NCBI GenBank assembly: GCA_944325765.1
Contig: CALVBH010000072.1
Coordinates: 1 to 49,191, forward strand
From: an uncultured Bacteroidales bacterium
GTDB lineage: Bacteria; Bacteroidota; Bacteroidia; Bacteroidales; UBA932
DNA length: 49,191 nucleotides
Reading direction: 5' to 3'
Numbering within the stretch: position 1 is the stretch's first letter; every line of letters starts with the position of its first letter. Below are positions 34,465-43,133 of this stretch, one piece after another. The notes under the pieces are model-generated. The model ran no database searches and was not told the DNA's origin. It saw only the letters and a list, made by a program, of their open reading frames with translations. The translations under genes were made by a program, and so were the position numbers.

Positions 34465-35090
34465 GAACGCGTGCCGAGGAACTCGCTCATCGCCCTGAGT
34501 GCCTTGCCTCTGTGGGATATGGCATTCTTCTGTTCTTCGGAGATTTCCGCAAGAGTGACATCCGGATAGTCATCGGAGATGAACACTGGGTCGTAGCCGA
34601 AGCCTCCGTTGCCTGATTTCCGTCTGGCAATCCTGCCTTCCAGTACCCCTGTAAAGAAATATCTCTGTCCGTCGAGGATGAGTGTGACTACACTTTTGAA
34701 ACGCGCCCTGCGCAGATCCTTTTTAGGGGTTATGCCCATGGATTTCATCATGGACGCTTCCATTTCCTTCCGTGAGAGTTCACCCAGGAGCTTGTCCATA
34801 TTCTTGTTGAAATCCTTGTCCTCGCCTGCATATCTGGCCGTATGGACTCCTGGAGCGCCGCCGAGAGCATCCACTTCCAGTCCCGTATCGTCTGCGAAAC
34901 AGTCCGTATGGCAGTTCTGCCAGATAAAGTCGGCTTTTTGCTGCGAATTCGCTTTCAGGGTCGTGCCTGTTTCGGGAATATCCTCGAGGATTCCCATCTG
35001 TGCCGGGGTAACGAGCTCAAATCCCCTGCCTAAAATCTCTGATGCCTCTCGCAGTTTTCCGCTATTGCCCGTTGCAAAAACCATTTTCAT
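34461..35090 (-). CDS. rdgB: Non-canonical purine NTP pyrophosphatase (RdgB/HAM1)
   Basis: This enzyme hydrolyses ITP, dITP and XTP to monophosphates, and so keeps deaminated purines out of nucleic acids. The 209-residue protein has FATGNSGKLREASEIL at the start, the central FADDTGLEVDALGGAPGV with catalytic aspartates, FGYDPVF, and SHRGKAL near the end. The length is a little above the usual 195-200 residues because of a loop near residues 105-130. It is the first gene of the rdgB-recO unit, with TACCTTTG upstream. Confidence 0.95.
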   Translation of the reverse strand: MKMVFATGNSGKLREASEILGRGFELVTPAQMGILEDIPETGTTLKANSQQKADFIWQNCHTDCFADDTGLEVDALGGAPGVHTARYAGEDKDFNKNMDKLLGELSRKEMEASMMKSMGITPKKDLRRARFKSVVTLILDGQRYFFTGVLEGRIARRKSGNGGFGYDPVFISDDYPDVTLAEISEEQKNAISHRGKALRAMSEFLGTRS

Positions 35091-35119
35091 AACTGCTTTA
35101 TTTTCGTCTAAAATCGCCG

Positions 35120-35127
35120 CAAAGGTA
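35120..35127 (-). promoter_or_regulatory. Promoter -7 box (TACCTTTG) of rdgB-recO
   Basis: The minus strand reads TACCTTTG here, with TTTG at 35152-35149 about 21 bp upstream as a -33 element. The ATG at 35090 is 30 bp downstream. Confidence 0.65.
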
Positions 35128-35190
35128 AATAAATGATTTTCAATTTTGCAAATTTATCTGAATTTGTCGGTGAATGCCGGAGGTTTTTTC

Positions 35191-35198
35191 TATCTTTG
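35191..35198 (+). promoter_or_regulatory. Promoter -7 box (TATCTTTG) of the 90-residue protein gene
   Basis: TATCTTTG lies 76 bp before the ATG at 35275. TTTG at 35163-35166 is 24 bp further upstream, slightly more than the usual spacing. The leader of about 70 nt is GC-rich in its first half. Confidence 0.68.
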
Positions 35199-35274
35199 CG
35201 GTTTGAATGCCGGCGAGGCGGCCTTCCGTCCTGTCGGATGCTTTTAATTTATTGACACAAAACAGTTTAACAGT

Positions 35275-35547
35275 ATGAATCTCAGAGACGTCAAAAAAGA
35301 CATCGAATATTTCATCGGCGAATTCATCGATGACTGTTCTTTGTTCGTGGCATTGAATCCGGGCAAGAATTCGGACGAGGTGTCTGCCATCATCGATGGT
35401 GCGGTAGACCTTTACAATTCGCTCAAGGACAAAATCAACCATCCGGCGGAAGGTCCCAAGAAAGGATATTACGACAATATCCGCAGGGAAATGCTGGAGA
35501 AACTCGATGAACTGAGCGAGAAACTCAGCGCCGTCATCTCCAAATAA
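35275..35547 (+). CDS. Small conserved-looking protein of unknown function
   Basis: This 90-residue, soluble, acidic, helical protein starts MNLRDVKKDIEYFIGEFIDD. It is monocistronic, with a consensus promoter and a weak T-rich terminator after it. The codon use is like its neighbours. I recognise no domain; similar short helical proteins occur as hypothetical proteins in Bacteroidales. No function is proposed. Confidence 0.75.
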   Translation: MNLRDVKKDIEYFIGEFIDDCSLFVALNPGKNSDEVSAIIDGAVDLYNSLKDKINHPAEGPKKGYYDNIRREMLEKLDELSEKLSAVISK

Positions 35548-35551
35548 TCCC

Positions 35552-35573
35552 GGACCCTCCAGGTTTTTTCAGC
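35552..35573 (+). terminator. Weak terminator after the 90-residue protein gene
   Basis: GGACC, a five-base loop and GGTTT can form a short stem with G-U pairs, followed by a run of T. It lies between two convergent genes. The stem is weak, hence the low confidence. Confidence 0.4.
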
Positions 35574-35577
35574 CATA

Positions 35578-37137
35578 TCATTGACCGGTCCTGTCCAGTT
35601 CGCTGACGAGCAGGAAAAGTATCCGGTCAATGATTTTTTGCATCCTGTACTGCGACAGCAGGGAATTGTTTATCATAATCGAGAAAACAGCCGGCTTTTC
35701 TCCGGATACGGGGAAAACATAGCCGCTGAAACATTTGGTCCCGTTCATCGAGCCGCTTTTCAGTCTGATTCTCGAAGTAAGCGAAGTGTCGTATCCCTGC
35801 ATCACGGCCTGCATCGTACCTCCGCTTCCCGGAGAGGGCAGGCTGGAAGCGAAATTTCCGAATTCATCGCTTTCGGTCATGGCTTCCAGAAATCCGCAAA
35901 TGAATGAGGGCGACAGAAGATTCTGTCTCGAAAGTCCGCTTCCGTCCACTATATTCACTTCTTCCGGGTCCAGACCCAAACCCGAGAGCAGGATTTCGGC
36001 GGCAGACCTGCTGCTGTCATAACCGGCCGAACGTGTCACGGCCTTCCCCAAGGTGTGGAACAGGACTTCCGCGTATACGTTGTTGCTTTCATGGTTGGTC
36101 TCGAATACTATTCTTGACAGGACAGGGGACCCGGTCATACCTATGATTCCGATATTCTCCGGGTGTGCCGGAATGTCCGGACAATGCGCGTTTTTCTTCT
36201 GCCCTCCCGGACGGGAGAAATATCCGCAGTCTGCGGCGCCTCCGCGGCAGCTTATCCCTTCCGCTTCCAGCCAGTCCCTGAAATACGATGCACAGGTGTA
36301 TGCCGGGAACTTGTTGCTGCATTCTATCGTTTTGGGAGCGCGGTCTGCCGCGAATGTCCCCCTGATTTCCCCGACGGGAGCCAGATTTGAAGTATAGTAA
36401 TAGAGTCTGTCTCCGGTTCCGGCTTCTGCAGTGGAACAGTCATAGCTGATTTTCATCCACGGACATACCGGATATCCGGCGGTGACGGTTACCGGGTCTC
36501 CGGTATTCGCTCCGGCAGAGACATGGAAACTCTGGATGTTTTCATAAAAGTTCAGCCCGCTTATTCCCGTACCGTAATATGTCCCGCAGTCATCCCACTG
36601 CCAGGTCCTGTCCTCAGGCATGCCGATATCGAAAAACCTGTCGTCTCCCACGATATGTCCTTCTATCTGTCTGATGCCGGCCTTGCGGATTATTCCGGTC
36701 CATTCACGGAAAAGTTCATCCGTGCCTACGGCAATGCTGTCATCGGAAGCCAGCGTGGGATCGCCTCCGCCTACGATGTAAATATCCCCGTTCAGAATCC
36801 CCTCTTCGATTTTCCCGGTGAAACCTATCCTGGTGTCGAAAGTGTAGCCGGACCCCAGCCGGTCCAGGGCCAGTCCCGTGGTAATCAGTTTCATGTTGGA
36901 AGCCGGAATAAACAGTCTGCCGGAATTCATCTCGGCCAGCGTATCCCCCTGGGGCGAAACGGCGAGCAGTCCGACAGACGCGCCTTCCAGTTCAGGCAAG
37001 ACTGTGCCCCGGACGAAATTTTCAATACGATTCGGCGAATCATGGGCGCCTTCCCCCTCATTCTCCGCCGAAACGGCCGGCAAAGCCGTAATAATCAGCA
37101 GCTGAAAAGAAAAAAAACACTTGGAAAAGGAAAACAT
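35578..37137 (-). CDS. dacB: D-alanyl-D-alanine carboxypeptidase/endopeptidase (PBP4)
   Basis: This is a class C penicillin-binding protein that trims pentapeptides and cuts peptide cross-links in the periplasm. The 519-residue product has a signal peptide (residues 1-24, ending AVSA). The catalytic SNMK is at residues 80-83, the SxN-type motif lies in DGSGLSRQN, and the KTG-type motif is KSGSMNGT. A large insertion between the first two motifs is typical of S13 peptidases. The TTG at 37167 is rejected because it overlaps the minus-strand promoter; the ATG at 37137 starts directly with the signal peptide. It is divergent from galE. Confidence 0.93.
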   Translation of the reverse strand: MFSFSKCFFSFQLLIITALPAVSAENEGEGAHDSPNRIENFVRGTVLPELEGASVGLLAVSPQGDTLAEMNSGRLFIPASNMKLITTGLALDRLGSGYTFDTRIGFTGKIEEGILNGDIYIVGGGDPTLASDDSIAVGTDELFREWTGIIRKAGIRQIEGHIVGDDRFFDIGMPEDRTWQWDDCGTYYGTGISGLNFYENIQSFHVSAGANTGDPVTVTAGYPVCPWMKISYDCSTAEAGTGDRLYYYTSNLAPVGEIRGTFAADRAPKTIECSNKFPAYTCASYFRDWLEAEGISCRGGAADCGYFSRPGGQKKNAHCPDIPAHPENIGIIGMTGSPVLSRIVFETNHESNNVYAEVLFHTLGKAVTRSAGYDSSRSAAEILLSGLGLDPEEVNIVDGSGLSRQNLLSPSFICGFLEAMTESDEFGNFASSLPSPGSGGTMQAVMQGYDTSLTSRIRLKSGSMNGTKCFSGYVFPVSGEKPAVFSIMINNSLLSQYRMQKIIDRILFLLVSELDRTGQ

Positions 37138-37164
37138 TGTCGGTTCCGGATTTGTTATGAGCCT

Positions 37165-37172
37165 CAAATTTA
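37165..37172 (-). promoter_or_regulatory. Promoter -7 box (TAAATTTG) of dacB
   Basis: The minus strand reads TAAATTTG, 28 bp before the dacB ATG at 37137. It sits 1 bp from the galE promoter box on the other strand, so the two must compete or be coordinated. Confidence 0.62.
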
Positions 37173-37173
37173 C

Positions 37174-37181
37174 TATTTTTG
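37174..37181 (+). promoter_or_regulatory. Promoter -7 box (TATTTTTG) of galE
   Basis: TATTTTTG matches TAnnTTTG and lies 33 bp before the galE ATG at 37215. Confidence 0.62.
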
Positions 37182-37214
37182 TATGATTGGCATAATTAAT
37201 AACCGCAATATATT

Positions 37215-38297
37215 ATGGAACAGAAGAAAAAATGTGTTTTGGTGTCCGGTGGAGCAGGGTACATCGGCAGCCACGTGACCGTAGAACTCATAGAAGCAGG
37301 ATATGACGTAGTAGTGGCCGACAATCTGTCGAACTGCGACCTTACCTGTTTCGAGGGAGTCAGGAAAATTACCGGCAGGGATGATATCCCTTTCGAGCAG
37401 ATAGACTGTTGCGACCAGAAACTCGTGGATATGGTTTTCGAGAAGTACAGGATAGATGCCGTCATCCATTTCGCGGCATTCAAGGCCGTAGGCGAATCGG
37501 TGGCTGAACCTATCAAATATTACAAGAACAATCTGACTTCTTTCCTGAATATCCTCGATGCGGCGAAGAATCACGGAGGGTGCAACGTGCTTTTCTCCTC
37601 ATCCGCCACGGTGTACGGAGAGACGGATAAACTCCCTGTGACGGAGGAATCCCCGCGTCAGCCGGCGCAGTCTTCATACGGTGCGACAAAACAGATCTGC
37701 GAGGATATTCTCACGGATGTAGTCCGTGCTACGGGGGCGTACGGTTCTGAAATCCTGCCCGGGAAACTCCGGCTCGGACCGGTGAAAGGTATTGCACTGA
37801 GGTATTTCAACCCTATCGGAGCGCATCCTTCAGCCCTTATCGGAGAACTTCCGCGCGGCGTGCCGAACAATCTGGTCCCTTTCATTACCCAGACGGCCAT
37901 CGGCAAGCGCGAATGCCTGAGCATTTTCGGCAACGATTATCCTACTCCTGACGGAACCTGTCTGAGGGACTATATAGACGTAGTCGATCTGGCGAAGGCT
38001 CATGTAGCCGCAGTCGCCCGCATGCTCGACGGAAAGATGAAGAAGGATTACGAGATTTTCAATATCGGTACCGGGCGTCCGGTTTCCGTCCTGGAACTCG
38101 TGACCAAGTTCGAACAGGTAAACCATCTTAAACTGAATTACAGATTCGCTCCGCGCCGCGCGGGTGACATTACTGCCATCTGGGCGGATACTTCCTTGGC
38201 AAACAGGGAACTGGGCTGGAAGGCCGCACGTACGGTCGAAGAGACTTTGGCCGCAGCCTGGAAGTGGGAGTGCCATCTGGCAGGAAGGCAGATATAA
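37215..38297 (+). CDS. galE: UDP-glucose 4-epimerase
   Basis: GalE interconverts UDP-glucose and UDP-galactose (some members also use the N-acetyl forms) for surface glycans and galactose use. The 360-residue extended short-chain dehydrogenase has the NAD loop GGAGYIGSH near residues 11-19, the catalytic SYGATK (Tyr and Lys), an upstream SSSATVYGE, and RYFNPIGAHPS for the sugar nucleotide. It carries a 20-residue insertion between the catalytic helix and RYFNP that is longer than in E. coli GalE. It is single-gene, convergent with radA with 21 bp between. Confidence 0.95.
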   Translation: MEQKKKCVLVSGGAGYIGSHVTVELIEAGYDVVVADNLSNCDLTCFEGVRKITGRDDIPFEQIDCCDQKLVDMVFEKYRIDAVIHFAAFKAVGESVAEPIKYYKNNLTSFLNILDAAKNHGGCNVLFSSSATVYGETDKLPVTEESPRQPAQSSYGATKQICEDILTDVVRATGAYGSEILPGKLRLGPVKGIALRYFNPIGAHPSALIGELPRGVPNNLVPFITQTAIGKRECLSIFGNDYPTPDGTCLRDYIDVVDLAKAHVAAVARMLDGKMKKDYEIFNIGTGRPVSVLELVTKFEQVNHLKLNYRFAPRRAGDITAIWADTSLANRELGWKAARTVEETLAAAWKWECHLAGRQI

Positions 38298-38318
38298 AAG
38301 AGGATTCCGGAGAAGTCC

Positions 38319-39698
38319 TCAACGCTTTTCTTCCCTGAACAGTTTCCTGCAGAGTGACGGGACATCGGCTACGCGGATGATACCGATACCTGCAGGATTG
38401 CTGTTTATGACGCCGAAGGCCGATACGTAGATACTCTTGAAACCGAGTCTGGCCGCTTCCGCTATGCGTCTTTCAATCTGTGAAACGGGGCGGATTTCCC
38501 CGCTGAGCCCGACTTCTCCTGCAAAACATACGTCAGACGGTATCGCGAAATCGAAATTCGATGACAGTACGGCGCATATTACGGCCAGGTCGCAGGCCGG
38601 ATCCGAGACACGCAGTCCGCCTGCCATATTCAGGAACACGTCTTTAACGCCGAGTCTGAATCCGGCCCTTTTTTCCAGAACTGCCAGCAGCATGTTCAGC
38701 CGTCTGACATCGAAGCCGGTCGCGGAACGCTGCGGGGTCCCGTAGGCTGCCGAACTGACTAAAGCCTGCACCTCTATCAGAAAAGATCTCGAACCGTCCA
38801 GCATGGCGCTTACCGCTATGCCGCTCAGCCCCTGTCCGTGCATGGGAATCAGCATTTCCGACGGGTTGCTTACCTCTCTCAGCCCTTTTCCCGTCATTTC
38901 GAAGACCGCCATTTCCGCCGTGGAGCCGAAGCGGTTCTTGATGCTTCGCAGGAGACGGTATGCCCCGGTGTTGTCACCTTCGAACTGGAGCACTACATCC
39001 ACGATGTGTTCCAGCACTTTCGGCCCTGCTATGCTGCCTTCTTTCGTTATGTGTCCGATGAGAATGACAGGAATGCCGCTGTCTTTCGCCAGTCTCAGAA
39101 GCATAGAGGTGCATTCCTTTATCTGCGATACGGAGCCGGGCGACGACTCCATGGTCTGGGTGTAGACTGTCTGAATCGAATCCACTATCATCAGGTCAGG
39201 CTCCGTCCTTTTCGCTTCGGCGATGATGTTTTCCACCAGTGTCTCGCTGTAAATCAGACAGCCGCTTCCGTCCCCTCCGAGTCGCGCGGCCCGGAGTTTT
39301 ACCTGTTTGGCACTCTCCTCTCCGGTTGCATACAGGGTTTTAAGTCCCTGGCAGTGAAGCGGTATCTGAAGGGAAAGAGTGGATTTTCCTATGCCTGGTT
39401 CCCCGGCGATGAGGACGAGGGAACCCTCTACGATGCCTCCTCCGAGGAGTCTGTCCATTTCGGCGCTGTTGAGGGTAATCCTGCTTTCTTCCGTAGAGTC
39501 GATTTCCGCCAGGGAAAGCAGTCGGGACGATGTTCCCGGAGAAAATTCATCGGATTTGCGGACGGATGCCCCCTTGGCCGCCACTTTTTCTTCCACCATA
39601 GTATTCCATTCGCCGCAGGCGGGGCAGCGGCCCATCCATTTCGGACTTTCATTGCCGCAGGACGAGCAGAACCATACCGATTTCGTTTTCTGTACCAT
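38319..39698 (-). CDS. radA: DNA repair protein RadA (Sms)
   Basis: RadA is a hexameric, DnaB-like helicase that drives branch migration during recombination. The 459-residue protein has the N-terminal zinc finger (CSSCG and CPACG), the Walker A GEPGIGKST in the RecA-like core, the RadA-specific KNRFGSTAEMAVFEM, and a Lon protease-like C-terminal domain (FLNMAGGLRVSDPACDLA). The length is normal. On the minus strand TAAATTTG at 39746-39753 is its likely -7 box. Confidence 0.96.
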   Translation of the reverse strand: MVQKTKSVWFCSSCGNESPKWMGRCPACGEWNTMVEEKVAAKGASVRKSDEFSPGTSSRLLSLAEIDSTEESRITLNSAEMDRLLGGGIVEGSLVLIAGEPGIGKSTLSLQIPLHCQGLKTLYATGEESAKQVKLRAARLGGDGSGCLIYSETLVENIIAEAKRTEPDLMIVDSIQTVYTQTMESSPGSVSQIKECTSMLLRLAKDSGIPVILIGHITKEGSIAGPKVLEHIVDVVLQFEGDNTGAYRLLRSIKNRFGSTAEMAVFEMTGKGLREVSNPSEMLIPMHGQGLSGIAVSAMLDGSRSFLIEVQALVSSAAYGTPQRSATGFDVRRLNMLLAVLEKRAGFRLGVKDVFLNMAGGLRVSDPACDLAVICAVLSSNFDFAIPSDVCFAGEVGLSGEIRPVSQIERRIAEAARLGFKSIYVSAFGVINSNPAGIGIIRVADVPSLCRKLFREEKR

Positions 39699-39745
39699 AT
39701 CAGTCTTCAGGATTCGTTAAAAGTGTAATTCTTGGAACGGGTTTT

Positions 39746-39753
39746 CAAATTTA
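39746..39753 (-). promoter_or_regulatory. Promoter -7 box (TAAATTTG) of radA
   Basis: The minus strand reads TAAATTTG, 48 bp before the radA ATG at 39698. Confidence 0.6.
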
Positions 39754-39765
39754 GGAACTGTTTCA

Positions 39766-39818
39766 GGAATTTCAAATTCCGGAGGGGTGTGAATTCCGTA
39801 AAATACATTTCATGAAAT
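39766..39818. repeat. Two perfect palindromic sites between radA and the SLC13-type transporter
   Basis: GGAATTTCAAATTCC at 39766-39780 is a perfect inverted repeat with one central base, and ATTTCATGAAAT at 39807-39818 is a perfect 12-bp palindrome. Related GAATTCC and GAAATTCC half-sites lie between and after them. The pair lies between the divergent promoters and could be an operator, but simple AT-rich coincidence is possible. Confidence 0.5.
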
Positions 39819-39864
39819 TCCTTGAAATCGGATTCCGGCGGAACCGTATCCGGAAAGTTTTTTG

Positions 39865-39872
39865 TATTTTTG
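39865..39872 (+). promoter_or_regulatory. Promoter -7 box (TATTTTTG) of the SLC13-type transporter
   Basis: TATTTTTG lies 27 bp before the ATG at 39900 and downstream of the alternative TTG at 39822, which supports the later start. Confidence 0.62.
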
Positions 39873-39899
39873 AAGATATTCCGCTTAAAACGATACTGC

Positions 39900-41762
39900 A
39901 TGCTTGTAACGATATTGACCCTGATTGCGGCCGCGGCGTTCTTCGTGTCCGGAAAATTCCGATCCGATGTTGTGGCGCTGTGCGCCTTGCTGGTACTTCT
40001 TGTATTCCAGATTCTTACTCCTGAAGAGGCTCTGTCGGGATTTTCGAATCAGGTCGTGATAATGATGATAGGGCTTTTTGTCGTCGGAGGAGCCATTTTC
40101 CAGACGGGGCTTGCAAAGATGATCAGTTCGAAGATATTGAAACTCGCAGGAAAAAGCGAACTGAAACTTTTTCTCCTCGTGATGCTCGTTACAGGAGGCA
40201 TCGGGGCATTTGTCAGCAACACCGGTACTGTAGCCCTTATGCTCCCGATAGTCGTGAGCCTCGCCAGCAATGCCGGGATGAGCCCTTCCCGTCTGCTGAT
40301 GCCGCTCGCATTTGCCAGCAGCATGGGCGGGATGATGACACTTATCGGTACACCGCCCAATCTGGTTATCCAGGATACGCTGACAGGTGCCGGGTATGAA
40401 GAACTGTCTTTCTTTTCGTTCCTTCCTGTCGGTCTGGTCTGTCTGGCAACCGGTATCATCGTCCTGCTGCCGTTGTCCAGGATTTTTCTTTCGGGAAAGG
40501 AAAAGAAAAGCGACAAGGCTTCCAATGGAAAATCCCTCGGACAGCTGGTGGATGAGTACAGCCTTTCGGACAATCTTTTCAGGCTTCGCGTCCCGGAGCG
40601 TTCCCCGATACTGGAGGAGACCGTGCTTTCGCTCGACCTGAGAAAAAAATACAGGCTCAATATACTGGAAATACGGCGCAGGGAAATCGCGCAGCACAGG
40701 TTTCTGAAAACGGTTACGCAGGAACTGGCTTCTCCCGATTCCGTGTTCCGTTCAGGAGATGTGCTTTATCTGACCGGAGACGGTGACGGCGTAAGCAGGT
40801 TTGCGGATGATTACGGACTGGAAATCATAGATTCCCATACATCAGAGATGACTTCCGGAAAGACGGGGGAGACTCTGGCGTTTTATGATATAGGCATAGC
40901 CGAAATAGTGCTGATGCCCGCTTCCCAGATGGTCAACCAGACGGTCAGGGATGCCGGTTTCCGCGACAAGTACAATGTCAATATCCTCGGAATCCGCCGC
41001 CAGAAGGACTATATCCTCCATGACCTCGGCGACGTCAAGGTGCATAGCGGCGATGTCCTGCTGGTGCAGGGTACTTGGCACGACATAGCGAGACTGGGCA
41101 GGGACGATTCGAACTGGGTGGTGCTCGGACAGCCTTTGGAGGAAGCAGCCAGGGTGACGCTCGACTACAAGGCCCCGGTCGCGGCCCTGATTATGATTCT
41201 GATGGTGGCGATGATGGTATTCGACTTCATCCCCGTTGCGCCGGTGACGGCGGTGATGATAGCCGGTGTGCTGATGGTGCTTACGGGCTGTTTCAGGAAC
41301 GTAGAGGCGGCCTACAAGACCATAAACTGGGAGACCATAGTGCTTTTTGCCGCCATGCTGCCGATGTCGCTGGCACTCGAGAAGACCGGCGTGTCGGGGT
41401 GTATTTCCGGGGCGCTGGTCCATGGACTCGGTGATTTCGGACCTGTAGCGCTACTGGCCGGCATTTATTTTACGGCTTCGCTGATGACGATGTTCATCAG
41501 CAATACGGTGACTGCGGTCCTGATGGCTCCCATCGCCCTTCAGAGTGCCGTTCAGCTCGGTGTGAGTCCGGTTCCTTTCCTTTTCGCGGTAACGGTGGCT
41601 GCAAGTATGTGCTTCGCTTCTCCGTTTTCCACGCCGCCGAACGCCTTGGTGATGCCGGCTGGTCAATATACTTTTATGGATTATATAAAGGTGGGCCTTC
41701 CGCTGCAGATTGTCATGGGGATAGTGATGGTGATAGTGCTGCCGCTGCTTTTCCCGTTCTGA
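39900..41762 (+). CDS. SLC13-family permease with two TrkA-C (RCK-C) domains
   Basis: This 620-residue inner-membrane transporter has two hydrophobic halves. The signature NTGTVALMLPIVV and SSMGGMMTLIGTPPNLVI mark the first half, and SNTVTAVLMAPIAL and FASPFSTPPNALVM the second, as in the DASS/SLC13 superfamily. Between them, at about residues 220-400, lie two RCK-C domains of the type that senses ions or nucleotides. Similar proteins carry sulfate or dicarboxylates with Na+, but the substrate cannot be told here. Earlier starts (TTG at 39822) are ruled out by the promoter position. The convergent phosphodiesterase gene ends 4 bp away. Confidence 0.9.
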   Translation: MLVTILTLIAAAAFFVSGKFRSDVVALCALLVLLVFQILTPEEALSGFSNQVVIMMIGLFVVGGAIFQTGLAKMISSKILKLAGKSELKLFLLVMLVTGGIGAFVSNTGTVALMLPIVVSLASNAGMSPSRLLMPLAFASSMGGMMTLIGTPPNLVIQDTLTGAGYEELSFFSFLPVGLVCLATGIIVLLPLSRIFLSGKEKKSDKASNGKSLGQLVDEYSLSDNLFRLRVPERSPILEETVLSLDLRKKYRLNILEIRRREIAQHRFLKTVTQELASPDSVFRSGDVLYLTGDGDGVSRFADDYGLEIIDSHTSEMTSGKTGETLAFYDIGIAEIVLMPASQMVNQTVRDAGFRDKYNVNILGIRRQKDYILHDLGDVKVHSGDVLLVQGTWHDIARLGRDDSNWVVLGQPLEEAARVTLDYKAPVAALIMILMVAMMVFDFIPVAPVTAVMIAGVLMVLTGCFRNVEAAYKTINWETIVLFAAMLPMSLALEKTGVSGCISGALVHGLGDFGPVALLAGIYFTASLMTMFISNTVTAVLMAPIALQSAVQLGVSPVPFLFAVTVAASMCFASPFSTPPNALVMPAGQYTFMDYIKVGLPLQIVMGIVMVIVLPLLFPF

Positions 41763-41766
41763 CAGG

Positions 41767-42279
41767 TCATTCCGTTGCCTTTACGGGTCGGAATTTTTCC
41801 GTTTCGAAGACTTCCATATCCTTGATGTCTCCGTTTTCTATCCGGAATCTCAGAGCTGTCCTTACTACGTGAAAGCCTTGAAGGCCGGCAGCTCCGGGAT
41901 TGATTACCAGCATGTTCCGTTTCGTGTCGTTGACTACTTTCAGGATGTGCGAATGGCCGCATACGAAAATGTCGGGACGGTATTCGTCTATAAGCGCCCT
42001 CGCCCGTGGATCATAGCGTCCCGGATAACCTCCGATATGGGTCATGAGCACTTTCATCCCGCTGCAGTCGAACAGCAGGTATTGACGGAAGTCGAGCCTT
42101 ACATCGGCTCCGTCGCAGTTCCCGAATACGCCCTTGAGCGGCTTGAATGCCGCTATTTCATCGGCCACGCGTATCGAGCCGAAGTCTCCCGCGTGCCATA
42201 TTTCATCTACCGGTTCGAAAAAGTCCCTGAATGGCTTGTCGAAGATGCCGTGTGTGTCTGAAAGTAATCCTATGTACAT
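41767..42279 (-). CDS. Calcineurin-like phosphoesterase (YfcE/MJ0936 type)
   Basis: This 170-residue protein has the metal motifs of this small phosphodiesterase group in order: LLSDTHG at residues 5-11, HAGDFG, GNCD, LMTHIG and CGHSH. Members hydrolyse phosphodiester test substrates in vitro; the cellular substrate is unknown. It is single-gene and divergent from rsmE. TACTTTTG on the minus strand at 42311-42318 is a candidate -7 box. Confidence 0.9.
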   Translation of the reverse strand: MYIGLLSDTHGIFDKPFRDFFEPVDEIWHAGDFGSIRVADEIAAFKPLKGVFGNCDGADVRLDFRQYLLFDCSGMKVLMTHIGGYPGRYDPRARALIDEYRPDIFVCGHSHILKVVNDTKRNMLVINPGAAGLQGFHVVRTALRFRIENGDIKDMEVFETEKFRPVKATE

Positions 42280-42310
42280 GATTTATCGCCGGTCCGGCTG
42301 AATTCAGTCC

Positions 42311-42318
42311 CAAAAGTA
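42311..42318 (-). promoter_or_regulatory. Candidate promoter -7 box (TACTTTTG) of the phosphoesterase gene
   Basis: The minus strand reads TACTTTTG, 31 bp before the ATG at 42279, and fits TAnnTTTG. Confidence 0.55.
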
Positions 42319-42349
42319 TGAATAATTTTCGGAGAGTGTGAGAAAAAAT

Positions 42350-42357
42350 TATCTTTG
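42350..42357 (+). promoter_or_regulatory. Promoter -7 box (TATCTTTG) of rsmE
   Basis: TATCTTTG lies 35 bp before the rsmE ATG at 42393. Confidence 0.7.
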
Positions 42358-42392
42358 TCAGAGGATAAATCCCATATTAACCCCAGTCCGGT

Positions 42393-43133
42393 ATGGAACT
42401 GTTTTTTTCTGACAATATCGAGGGCGGTTCGCTGACTCTTTCCGAGGAAGAGTCCCGTCACTGTATCAAGGTGTTGAGGCACCGGCCAGACGACGAAATC
42501 GCCGTCATAGACGGAAACGGCCTCTTTTTCAGATGCAGGATAACGGATGCCGGCTCCAAAGCGGTCCGGGCCGAGATTCTGGAAACCGAAGAGAATTGGG
42601 GAGGGCATGGCTATCATCTGGAAATGGCCGTCTGTCCTACCAAGAATGCCGACAGATACGAATGGTTTGCGGAAAAGGCCTGCGAGACGGGCATAGACCG
42701 CATAGTTCCGGTCATCGGAGACCATTCCGAGCGCAGGCAGCTGAAGACCGACAGGCTGAAGAAAATCCTGCTGTCCGCAGCCAAACAGTCGCTTAAAGGC
42801 AGGGTTCCGGAGGTGGCGGAGGCTCTGTCAGTCCGTGAATATATTGACAGGATGAATGACAGGAAGGACTGCCTCAAACTCATAGCCTGCTGTTTCGAGG
42901 ACGAAGACCGCAGACGCGTGTCAGTGATGGAAGCCCTGGACGGGATACCTCGGGAATGTCGCGACATGGCTGTCCTGATCGGTCCCGAAGGCGATTTTTC
43001 CAGAGAAGAGGTGAATTTCGCCATTCAGTGCGGATTCATCCCGGTACACCTCGGACCGTCTCGTCTCAGGACCGAAACTGCGGCACTGACGGCCGTGTTT
43101 GCGGTCTACTCTCACTTCTGCCTTATTTCCTGA
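42393..43133 (+). CDS. rsmE: 16S rRNA (uracil-1498-N3)-methyltransferase
   Basis: RsmE methylates U1498 of 16S rRNA in the 30S subunit. The 246-residue SPOUT enzyme has an N-terminal PUA-like domain (SEEESRHCIKVLRHRPDDEI). The C-terminal trefoil-knot AdoMet site follows (VLIGPEGDFSREEVNFA, then LGPSRLRTETAALTAV). The length is normal. The last 11 bp overlap the convergent Sua5-family gene. Confidence 0.95.
   Translation: MELFFSDNIEGGSLTLSEEESRHCIKVLRHRPDDEIAVIDGNGLFFRCRITDAGSKAVRAEILETEENWGGHGYHLEMAVCPTKNADRYEWFAEKACETGIDRIVPVIGDHSERRQLKTDRLKKILLSAAKQSLKGRVPEVAEALSVREYIDRMNDRKDCLKLIACCFEDEDRRRVSVMEALDGIPRECRDMAVLIGPEGDFSREEVNFAIQCGFIPVHLGPSRLRTETAALTAVFAVYSHFCLIS

Noticed and set aside
36523-37278. 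251-codon plus-strand frame opposite dacB and overlapping galE
   Set aside because: It is antisense to the penicillin-binding protein motifs and out of frame with galE.
38299-38319. Possible terminator between galE and radA (GAGGA/TCCTC)
   Set aside because: The stem has only five pairs with no T-run on either strand; too weak to list as a feature.
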